DNA of 64,000 nt, from contig NZ_JACHLY010000001.1 in assembly GCF_014204715.1 (NCBI RefSeq), forward strand, positions 1,395,001 through 1,459,000. Direction: 5' to 3'. The position numbers and the translations under genes are program-made. The notes beneath the pieces were generated by a model. The model worked only from the letters and a program-made list of their open reading frames with translations, was not told the DNA's origin and ran no database searches. Below are positions 17,739 through 26,876 of the stretch, one piece after another. The number at the start of each line of letters is the position of its first letter. Positions within the stretch are counted from its first letter, which is position 1. The DNA is from Streptomonospora salina (GTDB lineage: Bacteria; Actinomycetota; Actinomycetes; Streptosporangiales; Streptosporangiaceae).

Positions 17739-19181
17739 TCACCGCTGCGGCCGTGCGCGGCCGCCGCCGGCCGGACGCTCGGCGCGCCGGGCCTGCTCGC
17801 GCAGCGCCGCTTCGCGCACGGACGCGGCGACCTGCTGGGCCAGATCGGGCTGGAAGACGCTGGGGATGATGTAGTGCGGGCCCAACTCCTCGTCGGTGAC
17901 GACGTCGGCGAGCGCCTTGGCCGCGGCCACCATCATGTCGGCGTCGACATGGTCGCTCTGGGCGTCGAGCAGGCCGCGGAAGACGCCGGGGAACACCAGC
18001 ACGTTGTTGATCTGGTTGGGGTAGTCGCTGCGCCCGGTGGCCACCACGGAGGCGTGCAGGTGGGCGACCTCGGGGTCGACCTCGGGGTCGGGGTTGGCGA
18101 GCGCGAAGATGATGGAGTCGTCGTTCATCTCGGCGACGTCGGGGCCCTCCAGGACGTTGGGCGCCGAGACGCCGATGAACACGTCGGCTCCGCGCACCGC
18201 TCCGCGCAGGTCGCCGGTGTAGCCGTCGGGATTGGTGTTCTCGGCGATCCAGGCGAGGTTGGGGTCGAGGTCGCCGCGGCCGGAGTGCACCGCGCCGTGC
18301 ACGTCGCAGACGACGATGTGCTCGGCGCCGGCGTGCATGAGCAGTTTGAGGATCGCGGTGCCCGCCGCTCCGGCTCCCGACATCGCGATGCGGACCCCGC
18401 CGAGGTCCTTTCCGAGCACCCGCAGCGCGTTGCGCAGCGCCGCCAGCACGACGATGGCGGTGCCGTGCTGGTCGTCGTGGAAGACGGGAATGTCCAGCAG
18501 GTCGCGCAGCCGCTCCTCGACCTCGAAGCAGCGGGGCGCGGAGATGTCCTCCAGGTTGATGCCGCCGAAGCCGGGGGCCATCAGCTGCACGGTGCGCACG
18601 ATCTCGTCGACGTCCTGGGTGTCCAGGGCGATCGGCCAGGCGTCGATGTCGGCGAAGCGTTTGAACAGGGCCGATTTGCCCTCCATCACCGGCATGGCCG
18701 CCTGCGGGCCGATGTTGCCCAGTCCCAGCACCGCCGACCCGTCGGTGACCACGGCGACGCTGTTGCGCTTGACGGTGAGGCGGCGCGCGTCGTCGGGGTT
18801 GGCCGCGATGGCCTGGGAGACCCGGGCGACGCCGGGGGTGTAGGCCATGGACAGTTCGTCGCGGTTGCGCAGCGGCACCTTGGACTTCATCTCGATCTTG
18901 CCGCCGAGGTGCAGCAGGAAGGTGCGGTCGCTGACCTTGTGCACCGTGACGCCCTCGATCGCGCCCAGCGCGTCGACGATGGCCTGGGCGTGGTCGGTGT
19001 CGCGGGCGGCGCAGGTGACGTCGATCCGCAGCCGCTCGTGGCCCGCGGAGGCGACGTCCAGGGCGGTGATGACGCCACCCACGTGCTCGGCGGCGGTGGT
19101 GAGGCTGCCTACCGCGGCGCCGTGTCCGTCGAGCTCCAGGCGAACCGTGATGGAGTAGGAAACGCTGGGAAGGGTGGCCAC
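17739..19181 (-). CDS. NAD(P)-dependent malic enzyme with N-terminal ACT domain
   Basis: Oxidative decarboxylation of malate to pyruvate with reduction of NAD(P). The 480-residue protein has an N-terminal ACT-like regulatory domain (about 1-80, VSYSITVRLELDG), then the malic enzyme core: LSMAYTPGVARV, RNSVAVVTDGSAVLGLGNIGP, HDDQHGTAIV and the Rossmann motif MSGAGAAGTAI. The C-terminus (PSVFQPDLAQQVAASVREAAL) is typical, with a short Arg-rich tail. I chose the GTG at 19181 because a perfect AAGGAG lies six bases before it. The frame stays open for seven more codons to a GTG at 19202, but that start would put the ribosome site inside the gene. Confidence 0.92.
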   Translation of the reverse strand: MATLPSVSYSITVRLELDGHGAAVGSLTTAAEHVGGVITALDVASAGHERLRIDVTCAARDTDHAQAIVDALGAIEGVTVHKVSDRTFLLHLGGKIEMKSKVPLRNRDELSMAYTPGVARVSQAIAANPDDARRLTVKRNSVAVVTDGSAVLGLGNIGPQAAMPVMEGKSALFKRFADIDAWPIALDTQDVDEIVRTVQLMAPGFGGINLEDISAPRCFEVEERLRDLLDIPVFHDDQHGTAIVVLAALRNALRVLGKDLGGVRIAMSGAGAAGTAILKLLMHAGAEHIVVCDVHGAVHSGRGDLDPNLAWIAENTNPDGYTGDLRGAVRGADVFIGVSAPNVLEGPDVAEMNDDSIIFALANPDPEVDPEVAHLHASVVATGRSDYPNQINNVLVFPGVFRGLLDAQSDHVDADMMVAAAKALADVVTDEELGPHYIIPSVFQPDLAQQVAASVREAALREQARRAERPAGGGRARPQR

Positions 19182-19463
19182 GAAATGCTCCTTGGAATTC
19201 ACGGATGTGCCGCGGGGCTGCCACAGGCCCGCAAAAGCCGGCGCGCGGGGTACGGCGGAGGCCGGGCGGCGCGATCATGCTGATTGGCGCCAGTGCCGCG
19301 GGCGGCCGCCGGGTGGCTGGCAGCGGAACGCGCTGACGGGCGGACGACGGCACCGGGGGTGCACTCCTCATAGTGCCATCGGCGCGCGTCCTGCGGCGCA
19401 GGTCCCGGGTGAGAATGCGGACACCCGCGCGGGCGCGGCGCGGGCCGCCCGGCCGCGGACGGG

Positions 19464-20189
19464 TCAGCGGTCGCGGGCGCGCTCGCGGGCCATCCGCTCG
19501 ACGACGTCGACGCAGGCTTCCAGGGGCAGCGCGGTGGTGTCCAGCACCGCGTGGTACAGCGACGAGGAGGCCGGATCGGCCCTGTAGAACCGGCGGACGT
19601 AGGCCGCGCGGGCGCGGTCGTTGTCGCGCAGGTCGCGCATGGTGGGCGGGTTCCACGGCTCCGCGCCGCCGGCCCGGCCGCTCTCGCCGACCTCGCCGGC
19701 GCCCGGTGCGCTCTCGGGACCGGTCGCCTGTTCACGCAGTCGGGCGGACTGCGACAGGCGCCGCTCGGGCGGCCCGTCGAGGCGGACGTGCAGCACCCCG
19801 GGGGTGTCGGCCAGCACCAGCGCGCCGGCGCGCCCGAGGATCACGCCGCCGGACCGGGCCACCTCGCGGATGGTCTGCTCGGTGCGCTCGACGAACTCCC
19901 GGTCGAACAGGAGCCGCCCGCTGCCCTCGGCGGCGTGCACGTAACTCATGTCGACGCTGCCGGGCGTGACGGCGGGCATCCGCGCGACGCCGGCGAGCAG
20001 GCGCTGCAGGCCGGTGGGTGCGCGGTCGTCGTGTTCGAGCACGTCCTGCAGGGAGCACCCGATCTCGCGGGCGACCGCCGTGGGAACGGCGCGGTCGACG
20101 AAGGCGACGCCGAGCCGCTCGGCGACCGCCGGGCCGATCACGCTGCCGCCGGCCCCGAAGGCCGCCGATACCGTCACCACGTACGCCAT
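19464..20189 (-). CDS. Cytidylate kinase-like family protein
   Basis: Product of 241 residues in the cytidylate-kinase-like (Cytidylate_kin2) group of P-loop proteins. The N-terminus YVVTVSAAFGAGGSVIGPAVAERLGVAFVDR has the nucleotide-binding layout, with GAGGSVIG in place of a classical Walker A. GRAGALVLADTPGVLHVRLDGPPERR is the second conserved segment, and DNDRARAAYVRRFY resembles the arginine-rich lid. True Cmk is normally a separate gene, so this is probably not the essential CMP kinase; substrate unknown. I chose the ATG at 20189 over a GTG five codons upstream because GGTGAG precedes it. Monocistronic. Confidence 0.82.
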   Translation of the reverse strand: MAYVVTVSAAFGAGGSVIGPAVAERLGVAFVDRAVPTAVAREIGCSLQDVLEHDDRAPTGLQRLLAGVARMPAVTPGSVDMSYVHAAEGSGRLLFDREFVERTEQTIREVARSGGVILGRAGALVLADTPGVLHVRLDGPPERRLSQSARLREQATGPESAPGAGEVGESGRAGGAEPWNPPTMRDLRDNDRARAAYVRRFYRADPASSSLYHAVLDTTALPLEACVDVVERMARERARDR

Positions 20190-20414
20190 AGCACTCACCG
20201 CCACGGTCGGACCCGGTGCCCGCCGTTTCGGGCACCCGTGCCCCCGTGGTACCCGGCGCGGGTCGCTCGGCCACCTCGCGGCGGCGGTCCCTCCCGCTGA
20301 GTGTCCCAGCGCGGGGCGCGGCCCGCGGCGGCGGACGGTGTGTCGGACCGGCCCGCCGCCGCGGAGGCGCCGGCGCAGCGCAGCGGTACCGCGCGGCCTC
20401 GGCGCCCGGTCGGC

Positions 20415-21359
20415 TCAGAACAGCGCGGAGGTGAGGGCGCGGCGGCCCTTGGCCACACGCGGGTCACCGCTCGGCAAGAGCTCGAACAGCGACAGCAGGT
20501 GCCCGCGCGCCTGGTCGCGGGAGTCGCCGCCGGTGCGCCGCACGGTGCCGACCAGACGCTCGAAGGCGTCCTCGACCTTGCCGCCGTACATGTCGATGTC
20601 GGCGACGTCGATCTGGGCCTGGACGTCGTCGGGGTCGTCGGCGGCGGCCTTGCGGCGCTCGTTCGCGTCACCGAGCTTGCTGACGCGCCCGTAGAGGCGG
20701 ATGTGGGCGAGCTTGAGCTTGGCTTCCTCGTCGCTCGGGTCGGCCTCGACCGCCTTGGTGTAGACGGCCTCGGCGGCTTCGAAGTCGCCGCGCTGGAGGG
20801 CCTCCTGGGCCTCGGTGTCGGCGGCGCTCTGCTCGCCGGCCTCGCCCTCCTCTTCACCGGCCTCCTGGCGCTCGCCCAGGCCGCTGTACTCCTGGGGCAG
20901 CACGCCCTGCTCGCGCAGACCGTCGAAGATCTGGCCGAGCCACTCGCGCAACTGGTCGTAGTCGGCGGGACCGCTCGGTCCGGGCACGACCTGGCCGCCG
21001 ATCACCATGGCGATCGTGGGTACCGCCTGTACCCGCATGGCCTGGGCGATCTGCGGGCTCGCCTGGACGTCGACCTTGGCTACGGCCCACTGGCCGCCGG
21101 CCTCGACGGCCAGCCGGTCCAGGGCGCGCTCGGTCTGGTCCGACTGCTCGGAACGCTGCTGGAGCACCGCCAGGACGATGGGTGCGTTCATCGAGCGTTC
21201 GAGGACTTCCTGTTGGAAGTTCTCCTCGGTGATATCGATGGCATACGGGTTGGCGTTGCCGGACGACTCGTCGGCCTGCCGCTTGGCCTCGCGATCCAAG
21301 GCCGCCTTGCGAGCTCCGAGGTCGACCGCGCTCTGCATGGAGTTGTCCGAAGGCTGCAT
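20415..21359 (-). CDS. CnoX/YbbN-like thioredoxin-TPR co-chaperone
   Basis: Protein of 314 residues with a thioredoxin fold (about 45-155: PYAIDITEENFQQEVLERS, AVAKVDVQASPQIAQAMRVQAVPTIAMVIGGQ) fused to a TPR-like C-terminal half (EALQRGDFEAAEAVYTKAVEADPSDEEAKLKLAHI). The usual WCxxC active site is replaced by QQRSEQS, so it cannot act as an oxidoreductase. This matches CnoX-type proteins, which hold unfolded proteins and pass them to chaperones. The region between the domains is Glu-rich. I took the ATG at 21359 (MQPSDNSMQ); an ATG six codons upstream is possible. The gene is downstream of the mutase gene on the same strand, 133 bases away. Confidence 0.87.
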   Translation of the reverse strand: MQPSDNSMQSAVDLGARKAALDREAKRQADESSGNANPYAIDITEENFQQEVLERSMNAPIVLAVLQQRSEQSDQTERALDRLAVEAGGQWAVAKVDVQASPQIAQAMRVQAVPTIAMVIGGQVVPGPSGPADYDQLREWLGQIFDGLREQGVLPQEYSGLGERQEAGEEEGEAGEQSAADTEAQEALQRGDFEAAEAVYTKAVEADPSDEEAKLKLAHIRLYGRVSKLGDANERRKAAADDPDDVQAQIDVADIDMYGGKVEDAFERLVGTVRRTGGDSRDQARGHLLSLFELLPSGDPRVAKGRRALTSALF

Positions 21360-21492
21360 GCTTCCATCCTGCCGCATACAGCGGCGCGACGGTGAATGTT
21401 GCGCGGCCCGGGCCGCCTGCGGCCACCGCCCGGGGCGCCGCGCCGGCCCGCGCAGGGTCCGGCGCGCCGTCCCGAGCGGGCGCCGGGCGCTG

Positions 21493-23223
21493 TCACAGGC
21501 GCGGTTCCTCGGTGTAGGTGCCGAACTCCTCGCCCATGGCCCTGCAGATCTCGCCGAGGGTGGCTTCGGCGCGCACGGCGTCGAGGATGACCGGGATCAG
21601 GTTGGGGCGGGCGGGGTCGCGCACCGCGGAGAGGAGTTCGGCCAGGGTCCGGTCGACGGCGGCCCGGTCGCGCCCCTCGCGGCGCCCGGCCAGGGTCTGC
21701 TTCTGCTCGCGCTCGATCTCGTGGCTGATGCGCAGGGTCTCGACCTCGCCGGTGACCGACTGAGTGTGGCGATTGACACCGACGATGCGCTTCTCGTCCT
21801 TCTCCAGGGCCTGCTGGTACTGGAACGCCGACTCGGCGATCTCGGAGGTGAACCACCCGTCGTCGATGCCGGCGAGGATCCCCGAGGTGATGGGCCCGAT
21901 CCCGTGCTCGGCGTCGGCGCCGCCGCCCATGCGCTCGATGCGCTCGAAGATGCGCTCGGCTTCGGCTTCCATGCGGTCGGTCAGCGCCTCGATGTAGTAG
22001 GAGCCGCCCAGCGGGTCGGCGACGTTGACCACCCCGGTCTCCTCCCGCAGGACCTGCTGGGTGCGCAGCGCGATCTCGGCGGACTGCTCGGTGGGCAGCG
22101 CCAGGGTCTCGTCCAGGGCGTTGGTGTGCAGCGAGTTCGTGCCCCCGAGCACGGCCGACAGCGCCTCGACCGCGGTGCGCACCACGTTGTTGTAGGGCTG
22201 CTGGGCGGTCAGCGAGACACCCGCCGTCTGGGTGTGGAAACGCAGCCACTGGGCGCGCTCCTCGGTGGCGCCGAAGCGGTCGCGCATCCAGCGCGCCCAG
22301 ATCCTTCGGGCGGCGCGGAATTTGGCGATTTCCTCGAAGAAGTCGACGTGGGCGTCGAAGAAGAACGACAGGCCGGGCGCGAAGCGGTTGACGTCCAGCC
22401 CGCGCGACAGCCCCAGTTCGACGTAGCCGAAACCGTCGGCCAGGGTGAACGCCAGCTCTTGGGCGGCCGTGGCACCGGCCTCGCGGATGTGGTAGCCCGA
22501 CACCGACAGGGGTTTGAACGCGGGGATGCGTTCGCCGCAGTACTCCATCAGGTCGCCGATGAGGCGCAGGTGCGGCTCGGGCGGGTAGAGCCACTCCTTC
22601 TGGGCGATGTACTCCTTGAAGATGTCGGTCTGCAGAGTGCCGTCGAGTACGGAGGTGTCGGCGCCCTGGCGCTCGGCGGCGACCAGGTACATGCAGAAGA
22701 CGGGGACGGCCGGGCCGCTGATGGTCATGGACGTGGTGACGTCGGTCAGCGGGATGCCGTCGAAGAGGACCTCCATATCGGCCGCGGAGTCCACGGCCAC
22801 GCCGCAGTGGCCGACCTCGCCCAGAGCGATGGAGTCGTCGGAGTCGTAGCCCATGAGCGTGGGCATGTCGAAGGCCACCGACAGTCCGCCGCCGCCGTTC
22901 TCCAGGATCATCCGGTAGCGCTCGTTGGTCTGGCGCGCGTTGCCGAACCCGGCGAACTGGCGGATGGTCCAGGGGCGCCCGCGGTAGCCGGTGGCGTAGA
23001 GCCCGCGGGTGAAGGGGAACTCGCCCGGCCACCCGATCCGCTCGAAGCCGGGGGCCTCGGTGTCCTCCGGGGGCCCGTAGACGGGATCGACCGGTTCGCC
23101 CGAGAGCGTGGTCCGGGCCTCGGGGGCGCCGCCGCCCCGACCGCCGGAGCCGGGTGTGCGCGCCGCGTCGTAACGCGCCTGCCAGCGGGCGCGGCCCGCG
23201 GCGATGTCTTCAGGGTTGGCCAT
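21493..23223 (-). CDS. icmA: Isobutyryl-CoA-mutase-type acyl-CoA mutase large subunit
   Basis: Adenosylcobalamin-dependent acyl-CoA mutase subunit of 576 residues, without the C-terminal B12-binding domain, which must come from a separate small protein. Two specificity positions point to isobutyryl-CoA mutase: Phe90 in TIRQFAGFG and Gln208 in [10 protein letters not shown]. They are 118 residues apart, as are Phe80/Gln198 in IcmA and Tyr89/Arg207 in methylmalonyl-CoA mutase. Core motifs include [15 protein letters not shown] and [13 protein letters not shown]. The meaB, epimerase and cobalamin adenosyltransferase genes are within 20 kb; no small-subunit gene is in the window. The ATG at 23223 follows a -10-like TACTAT by six bases, so the mRNA is probably leaderless and regulated by the palindrome over that promoter. 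Confidence 0.9.
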   Translation of the reverse strand: MANPEDIAAGRARWQARYDAARTPGSGGRGGGAPEARTTLSGEPVDPVYGPPEDTEAPGFERIGWPGEFPFTRGLYATGYRGRPWTIRQFAGFGNARQTNERYRMILENGGGGLSVAFDMPTLMGYDSDDSIALGEVGHCGVAVDSAADMEVLFDGIPLTDVTTSMTISGPAVPVFCMYLVAAERQGADTSVLDGTLQTDIFKEYIAQKEWLYPPEPHLRLIGDLMEYCGERIPAFKPLSVSGYHIREAGATAAQELAFTLADGFGYVELGLSRGLDVNRFAPGLSFFFDAHVDFFEEIAKFRAARRIWARWMRDRFGATEERAQWLRFHTQTAGVSLTAQQPYNNVVRTAVEALSAVLGGTNSLHTNALDETLALPTEQSAEIALRTQQVLREETGVVNVADPLGGSYYIEALTDRMEAEAERIFERIERMGGGADAEHGIGPITSGILAGIDDGWFTSEIAESAFQYQQALEKDEKRIVGVNRHTQSVTGEVETLRISHEIEREQKQTLAGRREGRDRAAVDRTLAELLSAVRDPARPNLIPVILDAVRAEATLGEICRAMGEEFGTYTEEPRL

Positions 23224-23229
23224 ACTCCA

Positions 23230-23248
23230 ATAGTAGGACGTCCAACTA
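23230..23248 (-). promoter_or_regulatory. Leaderless icmA promoter overlapped by an 18-bp palindromic operator
   Basis: On the minus strand TACTAT ends six bases before the icmA ATG. The near-perfect palindrome TAGTAGGACGTCCAACTA (23231-23248; 8 of 9 pairs) covers the -10 and the spacer. This is the expected place for a repressor; the MarR protein encoded at 26080-26655 is one candidate, but no second site is seen next to its own gene. Confidence 0.6.
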
Positions 23249-23522
23249 AAAATGCATAGGTCGCCGCTGAGGCGTCCCGATTCATCCGGATCCGGCGCGC
23301 GGATAGTGCGGCGTGAGGCCCGCACAGCAGAAAAGGCCACGCGCCGGATGAAATCCCCGGCGTCGACCGCCGCCCCGGGCCATCCGCCGCCTCGCCGGAC
23401 GGGCTACCGCCGAACACCGGAACCGATACCCGCCGGAAAAGCGGGGACGGCGGCCGCGCGGTTGACGCCGCCGATCCGGCGGTGAAGCATGTGCGGCCGA
23501 TCCCCCACCCGGAAAGATCCCC

Positions 23523-24749
23523 ATGACCGATGACCGAATCGCCGACGCCGATCCCGCCGAGGCGCGTGTCGACCTCGATTCCCTCCCCCGCCGCGCCCGC
23601 GCCATGCTGGAGCTGCTGGCGGTCCTGGGCCCATCGGACGTCCCCCGATCGATGCTGATCGAGGAACCCTCCGTGCACCTCTACATGGACGCGCCCCCGA
23701 GCAGCCCCCGCTCGATCCTCGGCAGGGTCGCGCAGTTCCGGTTCATCCGAAGCGACGGCAACGAGGCGGACCGGGCCCTGCGCCGACTCGCGAAGAAGGG
23801 GCCGGTGTCCCAGGCGAGCGCGGAGACCGTCGGCGCGACGGCGCCCGCCCGACGGGCGGCGCTGAAAGCGATGCCGGAGCGAGCGCGCGAACGCGCCGTA
23901 CTCGCCCTCGCCCCTGCCCTCGACGACCAGTGGACCGCCTCCCTGGATGACGACTTCGAGGCACCGGAGGCGCCGGAGGTCGACGGGCCGATGCTGGCCC
24001 GCGCCGAGAACCTCATCGGCCTGGGGCGCGAGACGCTGCTGGCGGACTGGTCCGACGTCCTGGAAACCTACGGTTACCGGCCGGCCCACTCAAGCGACCG
24101 CACCTTCGACGAGGCCCTCGGCTTCTGGCGCGGCTTGGAATCCGACCTCGAACGCCTGCACGGCCCCGGTAGCGGCGTCCACGCCCGCGAGGAGCTGCAG
24201 CGCCCGCTGAGCAGCGGCGGAGGGCACCACGCCGAGGAGGCGATCGAGCTCTACACCGCGGACATCGCGACCTACCGCCGCGTCCACGGTCCCGAGCACG
24301 AGAACGTCTTCCTGGTCCGTGCCGGGCACGGCGCTGCCGTAGCCGCCGCAGGCCGGCACGACGAGGCCGCGGCCGAACTCGCATCGGCGCTCGCCGAGGC
24401 CGAAGCGGCCCACGGATCGGTGTCGCGCTCCGCCGGCCCTGTGCACATCGCGCTGGCAAAGGCCCACAGCGCCGCTGACCTCGGCGACGACGCGGTCGCG
24501 CAGCTCGAAGGCACGCTCGCCGCGTTCGCGCGTCCCGACGCCGAGAAGTCGGCAGACGTTCTCCGCATGCGCGCGGACATGGCCCGCGAACTCGAAGAGC
24601 TGGGCAGCGCCGACTCCGCAGCCGAAGCGTGCCGGAACCTGCGCACCGACGTGCGCGCGTCCCAGCGCCGCTTGAGCACCACCCGCGGCGCCCTTCTCGA
24701 CCGGGTCGAGGCGATCCTCTCCCGTGTCGACGACACGACCGCCGCGTAA
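23523..24749 (+). CDS. TPR-containing protein, NBD-less STAND-like (paralogue 1)
   Basis: Protein of 408 residues without a confident family. The first 60 residues (LPRRARAMLELLAVLGPSDVPRSMLIEE) resemble the winged-helix segment that follows the ATPase in NB-ARC/STAND proteins. The rest is Ala/Glu/Leu-rich helical sequence with TPR-like pairs (AIELYTADIATYRRVHGPEHENVFLVRAGHGAAVAAAGRHDEAAAEL). No P-loop or nuclease motif is present. A related gene follows 42 bases downstream with the same layout, so this is a tandem duplication. GGAAAG precedes the ATG. Parts between about 85 and 135 are less like the second copy and may have decayed. Function unknown. Confidence 0.7.
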   Translation: MTDDRIADADPAEARVDLDSLPRRARAMLELLAVLGPSDVPRSMLIEEPSVHLYMDAPPSSPRSILGRVAQFRFIRSDGNEADRALRRLAKKGPVSQASAETVGATAPARRAALKAMPERARERAVLALAPALDDQWTASLDDDFEAPEAPEVDGPMLARAENLIGLGRETLLADWSDVLETYGYRPAHSSDRTFDEALGFWRGLESDLERLHGPGSGVHAREELQRPLSSGGGHHAEEAIELYTADIATYRRVHGPEHENVFLVRAGHGAAVAAAGRHDEAAAELASALAEAEAAHGSVSRSAGPVHIALAKAHSAADLGDDAVAQLEGTLAAFARPDAEKSADVLRMRADMARELEELGSADSAAEACRNLRTDVRASQRRLSTTRGALLDRVEAILSRVDDTTAA

Positions 24750-24791
24750 CCGCAACGGCCGTCCCGACCGCATATCCCTGGAAAGGCACCT

Positions 24792-25991
24792 GTGACCCAC
24801 GAGCGACCCGCCCCGGAACCCGCCGCGCCCTCCCGGCGCGCCCGCGCGCTGCTGGACATCGCGGCGCTGCTGGGCACGGGGGGATTCCCCGAGGACCTGC
24901 TGACCGCCTCCGGCGGCATCTTCGCTTACCTGGACGCCGCACCCGGTCAGCCGCGGATCCCCGGATTGGCCGGCCGGCTGCGCGACCGGCTGCGCAAGCG
25001 GACCGACGCCGGAGCGGTGCATGCGGCGCTGGCCGAGCTGCGCACGCTGGGATACGTGGCCGGCGACGGCTCCGGGACGGTCTTCGTCCACGAGTCGGCG
25101 CGGCGGAACATGCCCGCCGCGCCGGACGGCGAGGCCTTCGCCCGTGCCGTCGCCGCCGCCGCCGAGGCGCTGCACGACCACTGGCCGGACGCGCCCCCCG
25201 CCGACGAGCGCGCCGAGGCCGACCTGACGATGCTGGCCTGCACCGCGGCCCTGTCCGAGGCGGCGGGCGACACCCTGCTGGAGCAGAACACCGACCTGCT
25301 CTTCGCGGCCGGCCACCGGATGCGCGAGTCCCCGCAGTACTCGGCCGAGCAGGAGGCGGAGTTCTGGCAGCGGCTGCAGGACGATTGCGAGCGCGTGTCG
25401 GGCGCCGATTCCGAAGACGCGTTCGGGGTCCGGGAGCAGCTCGGCGGTGCGCTGCTGGCCCGCGGCGAGCAGTGGGCCGAGACCGCGGCACGGCATTACG
25501 ACCTTCTCCTCGCCGACCGCAGCTCTGCCGTGGCGCCGGGGGACGAAGAGCTGCTGGCCACCCGGGCCAACCGCGGCGAGGCCCTGGCCCGGGCCGGGCG
25601 CGCCGAGGAGGCCGTGGCCGACCTGGAGGCGGCCCTCGCCGAGGCCGCGGACCACGGTGTGCCGCCGTGGCCGTGGACCGCCCACCTGCGCAGCCGCCTC
25701 GCCCTCGCCCACCGGCTGGCGGGCCGCCTCGACACCGCCCTGGCGCTGCGCATGGAGGAGGTCGAAACCGCGGAGCAACGCTGCGGCCGGACATCCGGCC
25801 AGGCGCTGTACGCCCGTCTGGACCTGGCCTGCGAGCTCCGCGACACCGATCTCACCGAGGACGCCGCCGAAGCTTTCCGGGAACTGCGCGAGGACTGCGG
25901 CCGGCTGCCCGCCCCCCTCGATCCCCTCCCGCGGCGCGTGTCCGAGGAGGCCCGGAGGGCGCTGGAGGGACTGGAGCACGCCGCGGGGTGA
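24792..25991 (+). CDS. TPR-containing protein, NBD-less STAND-like (paralogue 2)
   Basis: Protein of 399 residues related to its upstream neighbour. It has PSRRARALLDIAALLGTGGFPEDLLTASG at the start, a winged-helix-like unit ending ELRTLGYVAGDGSGTVFVHESARRNM (about 75-110), and TPR-like helices (AARHYDLLLADRSSAVAPGDEELLATRANRGEALARAGRAEEAVADLEAAL). In full-length STAND regulators this winged-helix/TPR part follows an ATP-binding module, which is absent here. GGAAAGG lies before the GTG start, and the 42-base gap suggests one transcript with copy 1. It converges on the MarR gene. No partner gene hints at its job. Confidence 0.7.
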   Translation: MTHERPAPEPAAPSRRARALLDIAALLGTGGFPEDLLTASGGIFAYLDAAPGQPRIPGLAGRLRDRLRKRTDAGAVHAALAELRTLGYVAGDGSGTVFVHESARRNMPAAPDGEAFARAVAAAAEALHDHWPDAPPADERAEADLTMLACTAALSEAAGDTLLEQNTDLLFAAGHRMRESPQYSAEQEAEFWQRLQDDCERVSGADSEDAFGVREQLGGALLARGEQWAETAARHYDLLLADRSSAVAPGDEELLATRANRGEALARAGRAEEAVADLEAALAEAADHGVPPWPWTAHLRSRLALAHRLAGRLDTALALRMEEVETAEQRCGRTSGQALYARLDLACELRDTDLTEDAAEAFRELREDCGRLPAPLDPLPRRVSEEARRALEGLEHAAG

Positions 25992-26079
25992 ATCCGGCGA
26001 TCAGCGGTTCAGGGCCCTGCCGGGTGCGGTGCCGCGCGCGGATCCGGGTGCGGCCGCCGCGCCCGGCGGGCGCCGGAGG

Positions 26080-26655
26080 CTACTCGTCCGCGCCGGTGCC
26101 GCCCGGGTCCCGGTCCGGGTGCTCGCCGCGGTGCAGGTCGCCGCGCTGTGCGGCGGGGAAGTCGCCGAACTCCACCCGGAGCTCGGCGAACAGGGAGTGG
26201 ATCTGCCAAGCCTGTTCGTCGGAGTAGCAGTCCAGCCCGAAGTCCATGGCGACCAGGTCCTGTGTGGCCTGCTCGACGACCTCGCGGCCGCTGCCGGTGA
26301 TCTCGGCCAGGGTGCCGCGGCCGTCGCTGGGGTTGGGCTTGCGGCGCACGAACCCCTGGCGCTCCAGCCGGTCGATGGTGTTGGTGACGCTGGTCGGGTG
26401 CACCATCAGCCGCTCGCCGATCTTGCCGAGCGGAAGCTCGCCGGTCGCGCTGAAGGTGAGCAGGACCAGCGCCTCGTAGCGCGCGAAGGTCAGCTCGTAG
26501 GGCTTCAGCGTGGTGTCGAGTTGGCCGATGAGGATCTGCTGGGCGCGCATGATCGAGGTGACGGCCGCCATCGAGGGGTTGGCTCCCCAATGGCGCGTCC
26601 AGTTGTCGTGCGCGCGCTCGATGGGATCGAAAGGAAGATTCAGCGGGTTGCCCAC
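26080..26655 (-). CDS. MarR-family transcriptional regulator
   Basis: Regulator of about 191 residues. The winged helix is PLGKIGERLMVHPTSVTNTIDRLERQGFVRRKPNPSDGRGTLAEIT, preceded by the dimer helices SMAAVTSIMRAQQILIGQLDTTLKPYELTFARYEALVLL. Close relatives sit in the acyl-CoA mutase/meaB neighbourhood of Streptomyces (SCO5405 type), which matches this context. I chose the GTG at 26655 (GNPLNLPFDPIERA) because family members begin there and TACAGT lies six bases upstream, indicating a leaderless mRNA. The C-terminal tail after GDFPAAQRGD is polar and variable. Target genes and ligand unknown. Confidence 0.88.
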   Translation of the reverse strand: MGNPLNLPFDPIERAHDNWTRHWGANPSMAAVTSIMRAQQILIGQLDTTLKPYELTFARYEALVLLTFSATGELPLGKIGERLMVHPTSVTNTIDRLERQGFVRRKPNPSDGRGTLAEITGSGREVVEQATQDLVAMDFGLDCYSDEQAWQIHSLFAELRVEFGDFPAAQRGDLHRGEHPDRDPGGTGADE

Positions 26656-26661
26656 CCGGAC

Positions 26662-26667
26662 ACTGTA
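26662..26667 (-). promoter_or_regulatory. Probable -10 of a leaderless marR-type gene promoter
   Basis: TACAGT on the minus strand, six bases before the GTG start of the MarR-family gene, with no ribosome-binding site between. Confidence 0.45.
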
Positions 26668-26808
26668 TCGAGCCGCCGATGCCCCCATACCCGCAGAAAC
26701 CGCTCGGCGGGCGACAGTTCGCAAGCCGAACCGCCCCGAAGCCGGTCGCACGGGCGCTTGTGCGCGCCGCGGCCGCTGCGGCGATCGGAGCACGATCGGG
26801 TCCCCCCC

Positions 26809-26836
26809 TTGAACTCGACAGTACTGATAGTAAAGT
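26809..26836 (+). promoter_or_regulatory. Candidate chitinase promoter
   Basis: TTGAAC (26809-26814) and TAAAGT (26831-26836) are separated by 16 bases in an AT-rich patch 40 bases before the chitinase ATG. The spacer contains TACTGATAGTA, a short inverted repeat whose core TACTGATAGT also occurs before pncB. Confidence 0.5.
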
Positions 26837-26876
26837 TTCCTAAAAATTATCCCCCGTCAGGACGGAGCGCGCCACC

